Positions 19,816 through 29,300 of a stretch of DNA of 64,000 bases are shown one piece after another. The notes under the pieces were generated by a model that was given only the letters and a program-made list of their open reading frames with translations, did no database searches and was not told the DNA's origin. The stretch's first letter is position 1. The number at the start of each line of letters is the position of its first letter. Source of the stretch: DASQPR01 sp963797605 (lineage in GTDB: Bacteria; Actinomycetota; Actinomycetes; Mycobacteriales; Micromonosporaceae); contig CAWCPX010000002.1 in NCBI GenBank assembly GCA_963797605.1, positions 186,001 through 250,000 on the forward strand, given 5' to 3'. Made by a program: the position numbers and the translations under genes.

Positions 19816-20394
19816 TCAGGCTGACATCGGCCAGTCGAGAAGGGGTGTGGTCGGTTCCACGACCACGCTGGTGGTGCTGGGCGCCTCGATCACGAGGATC
19901 TGGGCGCCCGCGGGCAGCGACGTTGCCGCCCGTGCGTTGAACCGCATGTGCTGACCGGCGAACCGCACACGCACCTCGCCATAGCCCTGTTCGGGAATGG
20001 CCCGGATGACGACGCCGAGCGAACCGATCACATCGGACTGTTCCGGCGTCGCGTCGGTGTGCATCTCCATCGCCGCACGGGTCAGCCGGGTGGCGAGCCA
20101 CGCGGTCGGCACGGCTGCGACAACACCGACAATGGTGGGTACGGTCGCGGAATGGGCGTGTGTCGCCTGAGCCGTGATCGCGCCGCCGAAACCGAAGGCG
20201 CCGATGAACCCGGCGATCGTCGGCGTCGAGAGCGCTGTCTCCGTGGCCGGGTGACCGACATGACCGTGCCCGTGCACATGCGGAATGTGGACGTGCAGGT
20301 GGAAGTGTCCGATGTGGAGATGGCCTCCGCCCGCGACCGACAGCGCCAGCAGGAGCAGACCGAAGCCTCCGACGATGAGAAACGTGGTCGTCAC
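19816..20394 (-). CDS. NfeD-like membrane protein with histidine-rich loop
   Basis: A 192-residue protein. A first helix (TTFLIVGGFGLLLLALSVAG) is followed by a loop at about residues 24-47 containing nine histidines alternating with other residues (for example HIGHFHLHVHIP). Two further hydrophobic segments come next. The C-terminal 65 residues (DVIGSLGVVIRAIPEQGYGEVRVRF, LVIEA) resemble the NfeD OB-fold. It precedes the flotillin gene and is probably its partner. The His-rich loop could bind metal; that is inference. No protease domain is present. Confidence 0.8.
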   Translation of the reverse strand: MTTTFLIVGGFGLLLLALSVAGGGHLHIGHFHLHVHIPHVHGHGHVGHPATETALSTPTIAGFIGAFGFGGAITAQATHAHSATVPTIVGVVAAVPTAWLATRLTRAAMEMHTDATPEQSDVIGSLGVVIRAIPEQGYGEVRVRFAGQHMRFNARAATSLPAGAQILVIEAPSTTSVVVEPTTPLLDWPMSA

Positions 20395-20513
20395 GCCTGT
20401 CGCCTCCTGCGCAGCGCCGCCGGATCCGTTGGTGCCGGCCCGATCAGCGATCTCACGGTATGCCTACCGTGCACGCGCCGCTGCCCTCGTTCGCGTGATC
20501 CGTGCGACAACGA

Positions 20514-20558
20514 CCGCAAGGCCGGCCCTCGCGTGTTCGGCGGAGACCGGCCTTGCGG
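20514..20558. terminator. Hairpin after the DNRLRE gene
   Basis: Perfect 12-base arms CCGCAAGGCCGG (20514-20525) and its complement (20547-20558) enclose a 21-base loop. It lies 24 bases past the stop of the secreted protein gene on the reverse strand. There is no strong T-run, so terminator function is likely but not proven. Nothing else is seen in 20395-20581. Confidence 0.55.
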
Positions 20559-20581
20559 ATATAGCGGGAGTGACCGTTACA

Positions 20582-22432
20582 TCAGGAGCCGGCCACGTTG
20601 AAGAAGTAGTAGTAGGGGTTGTAGGTCGCTCCGGACGCATCGGTCACGTAAACCGACAGCGCATGCCCGCCGTCGCTGTCGGGCGTCCAGTTGATGTGCG
20701 CCTTGCCGTTGCTATCCGCGGCGATGGTCACCTCGTCGCCGAAGTCGAACGAGTAGGTGAACGAGACGACGTCGGGAATGGTGGAGGTGAGGTCGAACGT
20801 GCCGGCTACACCGACACCACCGCCGTCGAGGCCTTCGGGATAGGTCGACGACGCCACGATCGGTTCGCCGTCGATCTGCTCGGAGACGGCGGCGGCCTCA
20901 CTGACCAGGCCGTTGGTGCTGTGGCTGCGGATGTCGATCTCGGTCGTGCCGAGCTGGGTGAGCGTGATCGTGTATGTGCCGGTCCCGGTCGGGCTGGCGG
21001 CGACCGTGTGCACATCGCCGTCGTTCACCTGGACCTGGAAGCTGTCGACCGGGCCCGCGGCCGGATTGGCGGTCAGCGCGAACGTAATGGGCACCCCGAC
21101 GATCGGCCGCTGGGTGCTCGGCACGACATCAGGTGCGTTCTGCGGCATCGTGAAGCTGTACACCGTCACTGACGAGTTGAGGTAGGCCTTGTCGATGCTC
21201 TCGACGTACAGATCGGCGATGCCGAAGTTCGGCGGACTGAGCGTGATCGTGGTCGAACCGTCGGCACCCGCGTGCACGACACCCGGAGCCGCGAACGGAT
21301 CGAACACGGGCTGGCCGTCGTCACCGATGTAGTAACTGAAGCCGCCGGGCGAAGATCCCCAGTGGTAGGTGTAACCGATGATGTCCGAGACACCGTTCGG
21401 GCTGAACGTGAAGCTGCCGGGCACGCCGGTCGGCGCCGTCTGCCCGGCCGGGAAGTTCGCTGAGGTGACGACCGGAGCAGCGCTGGGCCGGGTGGAGTCG
21501 ACGGTGAAATAGCACGTCCGAGACCACGCCGACGTGTCGGTGCCGTCGGACGATTGAGCCTGCCACGCGTACGTCGTGGCGTCCGTGAGGACACCAGCCG
21601 GCACGGTCGCGTGAGCGGCTCCGAATGCGCTTGCGGTGACCAGAGTGCGTTGGTTCGGAGCCGTCACCGGCCAGACCGCGAAGGTGGCTGTGACCTGGTC
21701 ATTGAGGTCGGCGTCGGAAGAACTCGCACGCAATGTCGGCTGCAGGTCGCCGAGGTACGGACCGGGCTGGCTCGTCGCGCACGTGAACTGGTCCTGCGAC
21801 AGGTTGTTGGGAACCGTCGGCGTCGAGTTCGCGTTGACGTCGAGAAGGATGCCGTTGCCGCCGTCGAGGGTGATGCCGTAGCTCGGATCGGCTTCATGGC
21901 CGGCCGGAACCCGCAGCTCGATCGAGAGGCTCTCCTGACCGGCCGCAACGGCACTCGTAATGAGCGACGTGACGTCGAGGTGAACGTACGACGTTGGGCA
22001 ACCCAGGCCGAAGAGCAGCGAGCCGATGGGTGCGATCTCGGCGGGCGCGTCGTTCCAGGAGATCTTCTTACCCGGCGTCGCCGTCTGCCAGACATCGACC
22101 GCACGCGTCCCGCATACCGTTTCCGATGCTTCGCTGGTGAACAGGTTGGCCGCGACGATGTGCTTGCCGATGTAGGACGAGAGGTCGAAGGTGGCGTAGA
22201 CCCTGGAGGTGTCGTTCTTCTTATTGGCCGTCGTGGTGCCGACCGGCAAGTCCGTTGCCTCGCTCGGATTCAGGTAGCTCTTGCTGGGGTGCGCGGAGCT
22301 GGTGTAGGCGAGCAGTGTCGGTCGTTGCTCGCCGATCGTGCCCGCCGCGGCCGGTGTGGCCTGCATCACGGCGAGCGAACTTCCGACTATCGCGATGGCG
22401 ATAACGGCAGACCGGTACCTGGTGAAACGCAT
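20582..22432 (-). CDS. Secreted DNRLRE-domain protein with repeated beta domains
   Basis: A 616-residue protein with a clear signal peptide (YRSAVIAIAIVGSSLAVMQ, cleavage after ATPAAA). Residues about 40-190 form a DNRLRE-like domain (RVYATFDLSSYIGKHIVAANL, with cysteines paired later at VCGTRA and GLGCPTSYVHLD). Three or four Ig/fibronectin-like beta domains follow. Similar proteins are surface or secreted factors of actinomycetes, often near RHS/polymorphic toxins, but no toxin domain is present here. It stands alone between the flotillin pair and DinB. Function unknown. Confidence 0.8.
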   Translation of the reverse strand: MRFTRYRSAVIAIAIVGSSLAVMQATPAAAGTIGEQRPTLLAYTSSAHPSKSYLNPSEATDLPVGTTTANKKNDTSRVYATFDLSSYIGKHIVAANLFTSEASETVCGTRAVDVWQTATPGKKISWNDAPAEIAPIGSLLFGLGCPTSYVHLDVTSLITSAVAAGQESLSIELRVPAGHEADPSYGITLDGGNGILLDVNANSTPTVPNNLSQDQFTCATSQPGPYLGDLQPTLRASSSDADLNDQVTATFAVWPVTAPNQRTLVTASAFGAAHATVPAGVLTDATTYAWQAQSSDGTDTSAWSRTCYFTVDSTRPSAAPVVTSANFPAGQTAPTGVPGSFTFSPNGVSDIIGYTYHWGSSPGGFSYYIGDDGQPVFDPFAAPGVVHAGADGSTTITLSPPNFGIADLYVESIDKAYLNSSVTVYSFTMPQNAPDVVPSTQRPIVGVPITFALTANPAAGPVDSFQVQVNDGDVHTVAASPTGTGTYTITLTQLGTTEIDIRSHSTNGLVSEAAAVSEQIDGEPIVASSTYPEGLDGGGVGVAGTFDLTSTIPDVVSFTYSFDFGDEVTIAADSNGKAHINWTPDSDGGHALSVYVTDASGATYNPYYYFFNVAGS

Positions 22433-22541
22433 GTGATTGCTTCCTCCCCAGTGGTGTCCCGATCTCGTGTCGGGGCGCGAGTCTATCGAGGACAGGGGAT
22501 ATGGCGTCGCCCCAATTTAGGCCGGAGCGATAGCGTTGGGC

Positions 22542-23057
22542 ATGACGATTACGCCGGATGACAAGGACTGGACCTGGGTGCTGAGGCGTCCATGCCCGGA
22601 ATGCGGCTTCGATACCCAGTCGTTCCCGCGAGAGAGCGTCGCCCTGCTGCTTCGGGAAAATGCGACTGCCTGGCAGGGTGTCCTGGCCGGACCCACCGCC
22701 CGGGTCCGGGCGCGGCCCGACAAGTGGTCCGCGCTGGAATACGGCTGCCATGTGCGGGACGCGTACCGGCTCTACGCCGTGCGGTTGCAGTTAATGCTCA
22801 CCGAAATCGACCCGCTGTTCGCCAACTGGGATCAAGACGAGACCGCTCTCGCCGACAGGTACAGCGAGCAGGACCCGGCGGTCGTGGCCGTCGAACTGAC
22901 CGAGGCCGCGGACACGCTGGCGGACGCGTTCGACGAGGTTGAGGGCCCGATGTGGGAGCGGACGGGTCGCCGCAGCGACGGCGCGGACTTCACGGTCGAG
23001 TCGTTTGCCCGTTATTTCGTCCACGATCCGGTCCACCACCTGTACGACGCGTCGTAA
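22542..23057 (+). CDS. DinB family protein
   Basis: A 171-residue helical protein. The three metal-binding histidines of DinB-like proteins are visible: CHVRDAYRLYAVRL (about residue 72) and HDPVHHLYD at the C-terminus. The N-terminus contains CPECGF, a possible extra cysteine pair. DinB-like proteins include thiol-dependent S-transferases; the substrate is unknown. The ATG at 22542 is preferred over an in-frame TTG six bases upstream. The ogt gene follows 29 bases later on the same strand. Confidence 0.82.
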   Translation: MTITPDDKDWTWVLRRPCPECGFDTQSFPRESVALLLRENATAWQGVLAGPTARVRARPDKWSALEYGCHVRDAYRLYAVRLQLMLTEIDPLFANWDQDETALADRYSEQDPAVVAVELTEAADTLADAFDEVEGPMWERTGRRSDGADFTVESFARYFVHDPVHHLYDAS

Positions 23058-23086
23058 TTGTCAGAACTTCGGGGCAGACTGGGTGC

Positions 23087-23575
23087 ATGCAGTGGATTGA
23101 GGTGCCGACACCGATCGGGGCGTTCGGGCTCGCGGCCGAGGCGGACCAGATCACGATGGTGCACTTCGGCGGCATCGGGCGCGAGCCGATCGCACTCGAT
23201 CCGGCGCCGGTCCTGCGCGAGACCGCTGATCAACTGAAGGCCTACTTCGCCGGTCAGTTGACAGAGTTCGACGTGCCGCTCGCCCCGCCCGGTGGCACCG
23301 CCTTCGAACGGGCAGTGTGGGCGCAGATCGCAGCCGTCCCTTACGGCGAGACCATCACCTACGGCGAGATAGCCCGCGCGGTCGGCAATGGCGCGGTCGA
23401 CGCGGCCCGGGCCGTCGGCACGGCGTGCAACCACAATCCGGTGCCGGTGATCGTGCCCTGCCACCGTGTGATCGGTGCCGGCGGCAAGCTCGTCGGTTTC
23501 GGTGGCGGCCTCGACCGCAAGCGGTTCCTGCTCCAACTCGAAGCCACCGTGAGCATGGAGCGCGACTTCGCATAG
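23087..23575 (+). CDS. ogt: Methylated-DNA--[protein]-cysteine S-methyltransferase
   Basis: A 162-residue suicide enzyme that takes the methyl group from O6-methylguanine onto its own cysteine. The active site IVPCHRVIGAGG and the DNA-binding helix YGEIARAVGN with ARAVGTACNHNP are complete. The N-terminal half is the short Ogt type, with no Ada regulatory domain. It probably shares a transcript with the DinB-like gene. A strong terminator lies at 23748-23788. Confidence 0.95.
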   Translation: MQWIEVPTPIGAFGLAAEADQITMVHFGGIGREPIALDPAPVLRETADQLKAYFAGQLTEFDVPLAPPGGTAFERAVWAQIAAVPYGETITYGEIARAVGNGAVDAARAVGTACNHNPVPVIVPCHRVIGAGGKLVGFGGGLDRKRFLLQLEATVSMERDFA

Positions 23576-23747
23576 GCCGTGTCCTGCCGATCATTGGCGG
23601 GCTGCGGCGGCCCCAGCCGACGACCGGCGGCGCTCTCACAGATCCTTCAATACAAACGCGGTATTCAGGACTGCTGCGAGCTTGCCGGATCGCCGCCTGG
23701 AATCCGCCTCGCCTCACCATGACCGACAAGACATGGCCTACGGCATA

Positions 23748-23788
23748 AAAGAACGCCCCCGCTGGTATTGGCAGCGGGGGCGTTCTTT
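23748..23788. terminator. Bidirectional intrinsic terminator between ogt and ino1
   Basis: Perfect 17-base arms AAAGAACGCCCCCGCTG (23748-23764) and its complement (23772-23788) enclose a seven-base loop and end in TTT or AAA runs. It lies between convergent genes and can serve both. The 170 bases before it (23576-23747) show no gene. Confidence 0.92.
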
Positions 23789-23810
23789 GACTTGCGGGGT
23801 CCGCGAGTGA

Positions 23811-24887
23811 CTACTCGACGTCGCCCTTGATGAATGCCTCGACGGCGGCGTGCGCGTCGTGGTCGGCATACTGCACCGGCGGCGACTTCATGAAGTAGCT
23901 CGACGCGGACATGATCGGACCGGCGATCTTGCGATCCATGGCGATCTTGCACGCGCGCAGCGCGTCGATGATGACGCCCGCCGAGTTCGGCGAGTCGTAG
24001 ACCTCGAGCTTGAGCTCCGCGTTCAGCGGGACGTCGCCGAAGGCGCGACCCTCCATGCGGATGTAGGCCCACTTGCGGTCGTCGAGCCACGGCACGTGGT
24101 CCGACGGGCCGATGTGGACATCGCTCTTCGCCATCTCGTGCGGGATCTGCGAGGTGACCGACTGGGTCTTCGAGATCTTCTTCGAGACGAGGCGCGTGCG
24201 CTCCAACATGTTCATGAAGTCCATGTTGCCGCCGAAGTTGAGCTGGTAGGTGCGCAGCAGCTCAACACCGCGGTCTTCGAAGAGCTTCGCGAGCGCGCGG
24301 TGCACGATCGTGGCGCCGACCTGGCTCTTGATGTCGTCACCGACGATCGGGAGACCGGCGTCTTCGAACTTCTTCGCCCAGACGGGGTCGGAGGCGATGA
24401 AGACCGGCAGCGCGTTGACGAAGCCACAGCCGGCGTCGATCGCAGCCTGCGCGTAGAACTTGTCGGCTTGTTCGGAGCCGACCGGCAGGTAGGAGACGAC
24501 GACGTCAACGCGAGCCTCACGCAGCGCGGCGACGACGTCGACCGCGGTCTCGTCGGACTCTTCGATGATCTCGCGGTAGTACTGGCCGAGACCGTCATGG
24601 GTCGGACCACGCTGGACGGTGACCCCGGTCGGGGGCACATCGCACAGCTTCACGGTGTTGTTCTCGCTGGCGACAATCGCCTCGGCCAGGTCACGGCCCA
24701 CCTTCTTGGCGTCCACGTCGAACGCCGCGACGAACTCCACGTCAGAGACGTGGTAGCCGCCGAAGGCGACGTGCATGAGACCCGGAACACGCGAGTTGGG
24801 ATCGGCGTCGCGGTAGTACTCCACGCCCTGAACGAGGGACGAGGCGCAGTTACCGACACCGACGATGGCAACACGGACGGAGCCCAT
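23811..24887 (-). CDS. ino1: Inositol-3-phosphate synthase
   Basis: A 358-residue NAD-dependent enzyme that turns glucose 6-phosphate into myo-inositol 3-phosphate, the first step to phosphatidylinositol and mycothiol in actinobacteria. The NAD-binding N-terminus VAIVGVGNCASSLVQG, the NFGGNMDFMNMLER block and DSPNSAGVIIDALRACKIA are diagnostic. The start is ATG at 24887, preceded by AGGAGG. The padR gene lies 66 bases upstream on the same strand, as in Mycobacterium (Rv0046c/Rv0047c), so PadR probably controls both. Confidence 0.95.
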   Translation of the reverse strand: MGSVRVAIVGVGNCASSLVQGVEYYRDADPNSRVPGLMHVAFGGYHVSDVEFVAAFDVDAKKVGRDLAEAIVASENNTVKLCDVPPTGVTVQRGPTHDGLGQYYREIIEESDETAVDVVAALREARVDVVVSYLPVGSEQADKFYAQAAIDAGCGFVNALPVFIASDPVWAKKFEDAGLPIVGDDIKSQVGATIVHRALAKLFEDRGVELLRTYQLNFGGNMDFMNMLERTRLVSKKISKTQSVTSQIPHEMAKSDVHIGPSDHVPWLDDRKWAYIRMEGRAFGDVPLNAELKLEVYDSPNSAGVIIDALRACKIAMDRKIAGPIMSASSYFMKSPPVQYADHDAHAAVEAFIKGDVE

Positions 24888-24953
24888 CGCAGTGCCTCCT
24901 TCTATCATCACGGCCGCTCCGGCGTGTCCGGAGGCGGATTTATCTGGTGTTAC

Positions 24954-25571
24954 TTACTTTCCTGCGCTCGTCTCGTCGGGCGCGGGGCCCGATGAGACGT
25001 CAGTGGTGCCCGGTTGCCCGGGCGCCCGGCCGGAGCGCTCGGTGGCGATGAGCTCCTCCAGCCAACGGACCTCGCGTTCGCACGCGTCGAGCCCATGTCG
25101 TTGTAGTTCGAGCGTGTAGGCATCGAGTCGCTCGGCGGCGCGGCTCAACGAGTCACGCATGCCCTCTCGACGCTCCTCGATCTTGCGGCGACGACCTTCG
25201 AGGATGCGCAAGCGCGTGGCCTGGTCGGTGCGCGCGAAGAACGCGAAGTGCACGCCGAAACCGTTGTCTTCGTAAGTTTCGGGGCCGGCCTGGACCAGCA
25301 GCGCCTGGAAGCGCTCCTTGCCCTCGGCCGTGATCTTGTAAACAACGCGGCCACGACGGCTTGTCAGCGGCGGGACCACCGGGTCGGTGCAGTCGACGGC
25401 GGGCTCTTCGGTGATCCAGCCGTCGGTCTGCAGCCGGCGCAGGGTCGGGTAAAGCGAGCCGTAGGAAATCGCGGCCCGGAACGCGCCCAACTTCGTCGCC
25501 AGCTGCTTACGGAGTTCGTAACCATGCATCGGTGTTTCGTGCAGAAGACCGAGAATGGCGAGGTCGAGCAT
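24954..25571 (-). CDS. PadR family transcriptional regulator
   Basis: A 205-residue regulator. The N-terminal winged helix (LDLAILGLLHETPMHGYELRK, SYGSLYPTLRRLQTDGWI) is typical, with the wing near SRRGRVVYKITAEGKERF. The C-terminal helical domain (about 110-190) should dimerise. The start is ATG at 25571 after GGGAGG. It is upstream of and co-oriented with ino1. A perfect inverted repeat of the PadR type lies about 50 bases upstream, suggesting autoregulation. Confidence 0.92.
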   Translation of the reverse strand: MLDLAILGLLHETPMHGYELRKQLATKLGAFRAAISYGSLYPTLRRLQTDGWITEEPAVDCTDPVVPPLTSRRGRVVYKITAEGKERFQALLVQAGPETYEDNGFGVHFAFFARTDQATRLRILEGRRRKIEERREGMRDSLSRAAERLDAYTLELQRHGLDACEREVRWLEELIATERSGRAPGQPGTTDVSSGPAPDETSAGK

Positions 25572-25621
25572 GTGCGCCGTCCTCCCTGTCCACATCTAGT
25601 TCGTCTAACAGACTACAACCA

Positions 25622-25642
25622 GATGTATCGGCCCGATACATC
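25622..25642. promoter_or_regulatory. Probable PadR operator
   Basis: Ten-base arms GATGTATCGG and CCGATACATC flank a single C, giving a perfect palindrome. It contains the ATGT...ACAT ends known for PadR operators. It lies between the divergent padR and DUF5318 genes. A smaller inverted repeat GTCT-AAC-AGAC follows at 25603-25613. Confidence 0.7.
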
Positions 25643-25753
25643 GTTACGTTAGAGCGAGCAGATGCCTCCTGGCAATACCTTCGGATACGTGGTGACCATC
25701 ACGGTGGGTGACGAAGGTCGCCGTTCGGCGGCGAACCGCGTACCCTACTGGCC

Positions 25754-26170
25754 ATGCGTACGCAGCGCTCGATCGTCGACTACTCGCTTGCGAGGCGGTC
25801 CCTGCTGCATGACGTCTATGCCAATCGGGTGGGTGTCTTCGAGGTCTGTGATGCCTCTCCCTACCTGAAAAGCGCAGCCAGGTTCCACGGTGATCCGACC
25901 GAAGAACGCTGCCCGATCTGCCGTCGAGAAAACTTGACACACGTCAACTACATCTATGGCGACGAACTCAAAGCGTCCGCCGGACAGGCCCGAAGTGGTG
26001 CTGAATTGCCCGTTTTGGCGATGACGCTCCGTGAGTTTCAGGTCTACGTAGTGGAAGTGTGTCGCGGTTGCGGCTGGAACCATCTCATCGAGCAATACCT
26101 TCTGGGGCGAGATGGCTTGACAGCTTCTGATGAGCTGGAGGGTGGCGTCGCATCGTCGGGGCCACAGTGA
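25754..26170 (+). CDS. DUF5318 family protein
   Basis: A 138-residue protein of the family represented by Rv0049. It has two cysteine pairs, CPIC (about 54-57) and CRGC (about 98-101), forming a probable zinc ribbon. The conserved text HVNYIYGDELK lies between them. Function unknown. It is divergent from padR and upstream of ponA, the same order as in Mycobacterium. Confidence 0.88.
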   Translation: MRTQRSIVDYSLARRSLLHDVYANRVGVFEVCDASPYLKSAARFHGDPTEERCPICRRENLTHVNYIYGDELKASAGQARSGAELPVLAMTLREFQVYVVEVCRGCGWNHLIEQYLLGRDGLTASDELEGGVASSGPQ

Positions 26171-26277
26171 CGATTGTTCTCACCGGTCAGGGCGGCGAGG
26201 CACATCACGGATCAGGTGCCATATATCCATTGGTGAGCGCGCTAGCCTGGTTTCCGCCAGGTGACCGAATAGGAACT

Positions 26278-26300
26278 AAGCCGCCCAGACCGGGCGGCTT
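26278..26300. terminator. Hairpin between DUF5318 and ponA
   Basis: Nine-base arms AAGCCGCCC (26278-26286) and GGGCGGCTT (26292-26300) with a five-base loop. The T tract is short. It may end the DUF5318 transcript or lie in the ponA leader. Nothing else is evident in 26171-26360. Confidence 0.5.
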
Positions 26301-26360
26301 CGATCACGGCAACTGGGCCGCACGCAGCATGACCGCGGCCCCGACCGGCAGGGTGTGACC

Positions 26361-29300
26361 ATGAATTCGTACTACGACGATGACCCCCCCTATCGTCCGC
26401 AAGGCCAGGCTCCGGTCCCGGGTCCTGGAGGGTACGACCCCAACGCTTACGACCCGAACGCCTATGAGCCCAACCCGTACGAAGCGGCGGCGCCAGGCGA
26501 GTTCGATCCGTTCGCGGCTCCCGGCGCAGACCCCTACGCCGCACCTCCGCCACCGCCCGCGACGCCACCATCGCCCGCCGGCCGCGCCCAGGTCGGCCGC
26601 GCGTCGGTCCGCCCCGCCGGCTACGACGACATGCATGAGGGCTTCGACCCCTTCTCGTCCGACAACCCGGTGCCCGCGTTCGATCCGTTCGCGCCTGAGC
26701 AGCCGCCGCCCATGCCGGGGCAGCCGGTGGGCCGCGCGTCGGTGTCACCGGTGTCGGGTCGTGCCACGGTCGGCCGGGCGTCCGTCGGGGTCCCGGGCGG
26801 TCCGGGGGGCCCCGATGGTCCACGTGGCCCAGGCGGCCCCGGGCGTCCCGGTGGTCCGACGGGTCCGGGTGGTCGTCCGGACGGGGCTAAGGGCAAGCCG
26901 CTGGTCAACAAGAAGCGGCGTCGGCGTAACCGGATCCTGGCAGCGTTCGCGACACTGATCATGCTGACCGGCATCCTGGTCATCAGCGTGACCTACTACG
27001 CCGCGTCGATCCCGACGCCGGCGAGCATCCAGCTCAACCAGTCGACGGTCATCGAATACTCCAACGGCAAGCCGATGGCGCAGATCGGCACCTACGCTCG
27101 CACCCTCGTGCCGCTGTCCACGGTGCCGAAGCCGGTGCGGGACGCCGTCGTCGCGACCGAGGACTCCACGTTCTACTCGAACTCGGGTGTGGACTTCAAG
27201 GGCATCGCCCGAGCGCTGGTCAACAACGTGACAGGCGGTTCGCAGCAGGGCGCGTCGACGATCACGCAGCAGTACGCCCGAACGGTCGTGGCCGGCGTGG
27301 GTCAGAGTGACACCTACTCGCGCAAGCTCAAAGAGGCCGTGATCGCGGTCAAGCTGACCCAGCACTACAGCAAGGACTACATCCTCGGCGCGTACCTCAA
27401 CTCGGTGCCGTTCGGCCGTGGCGCGTACGGCATCCAGGCGGCGGCACGGGCGTACTTCAACAAGGACGCCGCGAACCTGACGCAGGCCGAGGGCATAGTG
27501 CTGGCCGACCTGATCAAGGACCCCAACGGCAACAAGTACGACCCAGCGTGCAAGTGCTTGTCGGCGCAGCAGCGCTTCCAGTACTCGCGGGACCAGTTGC
27601 TGAAGGCCAACTTCATCACGCAGGCGCAGTACGACGCGCTGAAGTACCCGATTACCTGGATCCAGCCGAAGAACACGGCCGCGAACCAGAACATGACGAC
27701 GCCCGAAGGCTTCATCGTGCACCACGTCATGTCGGAGTTGAGCGCGTTGAAGGGCCCCAATGGGCAGCCGCTGTTCCCGCTTAGCGGGCCGGACAGTCTG
27801 CTCGACGGCGGCTACACGATCAAGACGACGATCAACCAGGCGGCGCAGCACGCGGCCGAGATGGCGGCCGATCCGGCGATCGGCGGGTCGACCTCGCCGT
27901 TCAAGGGCGTGTACGGCCGGGACCAGAAGGGCAAGAAGACGTCGGCAGTCGCGGACGCGCTGGTAGCGGTCGAACCGGGCACCGGCCGGGTGCTCGCCTA
28001 CTACGGTGGCCCCAACGGTGCGAACATCGACTTCGCCGGCATCTACAACGACCCGGTCATGGCGAGCGGCGGATGGACCGGCCAGCACGTGACGCCGGGC
28101 TCCACGTTCAAGACGATCACGATGGCGACAGCACTGTCCAAGGGCATCTCCATCGACTCGCTGTGGTGGGGTCCGACGAAACGTACGTTCACCGGCTACG
28201 ACGGCCGTACCGCGCCGGTCACGAACATCTCCGCTGACGCCTGCCCAGGTCCCGGCAACATCTGCCCGATGTGGCAGGCGTTGCAGCACTCGACGAACAC
28301 CGTTTACTACGCGATCGGCAAGACGGTGCACCCCGACAAGATCGTCGATATGGCGCAGTCGCTCGGTATCAACCACATCTGGGCCGGTGCCGAGTGCGCC
28401 GGTAAGCGCATCGACCTGACGCCAAACTCGGGCTCAACCGTCTTCCCGAAGTGCGTCGGTGGCGAAGTTGCCTTCGGTCAGTTCGGAGTGGCGGTGCAGG
28501 ACGTCGCGAACGTGATGGCCACGTTCGCGAACCATGGCCTCAAAGCGGATGAGCACTTCGTCCAGAGCGTGACACGGGGCTTCGACAAGACCCCGGTTAA
28601 CGGCGCTGGCGAGAGGATCAACGTGACCAAGACGGCGTTGAACCCGGAGATGGCCGACGACGAGGCCTGGGCCATGCAGCAGGTCTTCACGAACAACGAC
28701 GAGAGGAACAACCAACTCGACGGCGATCGCGAGGCGGCCGTCAAGACCGGCACCTGGCAGCTCGGATGGGATGCGAGCAAGTCTCAGGAGGCCATGTTCA
28801 GCGGGTACACCGCTGGCGACCGGGAACAGGGGCAGATCGCGGCATCGGTGTGGGTCGGCTACAGCAAAGATCCGGTAGCGATGTACACGTCATCGGGCAG
28901 TGGTCTCGGTGGTTCCAAGACACCGGCGGCAATCTGGAAGACGTTCATCGACCTCTACGAGAAGGGCAAGCCGCTCGAGAAGTTCGCGCCGGCGGCGAAG
29001 ACCGGTGACCCGCTCGCGGGCGAGACGACCCGTCCGACGGCGCCGCCTTCGACCCCGCCGCCGACCAACCCGGGTAACCCGGGCAACCCCGGCTGCCAGG
29101 GCATCTGCCTCCCGGGTGGCGGGCCGAGCACGCAGAATCCCCCGCCCAGCGGTCCCCTCAGCGGATCGGTGAACGTCAACGGCCACACGGCGAATTTGAC
29201 GTGGGACAACTCCGGTAGTGGCGGAAATGGCCGCGTGAAGATCGACTGGGGTGACGGCAGTAGCCAGCCCGGAAGCCGGACCGGGTCGGCGGGTCACCTG

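Noticed and set aside
26745..28376. 543-codon reverse open frame inside ponA
   Set aside because: Antisense to the transglycosylase and transpeptidase motifs; composition of a shadow frame.
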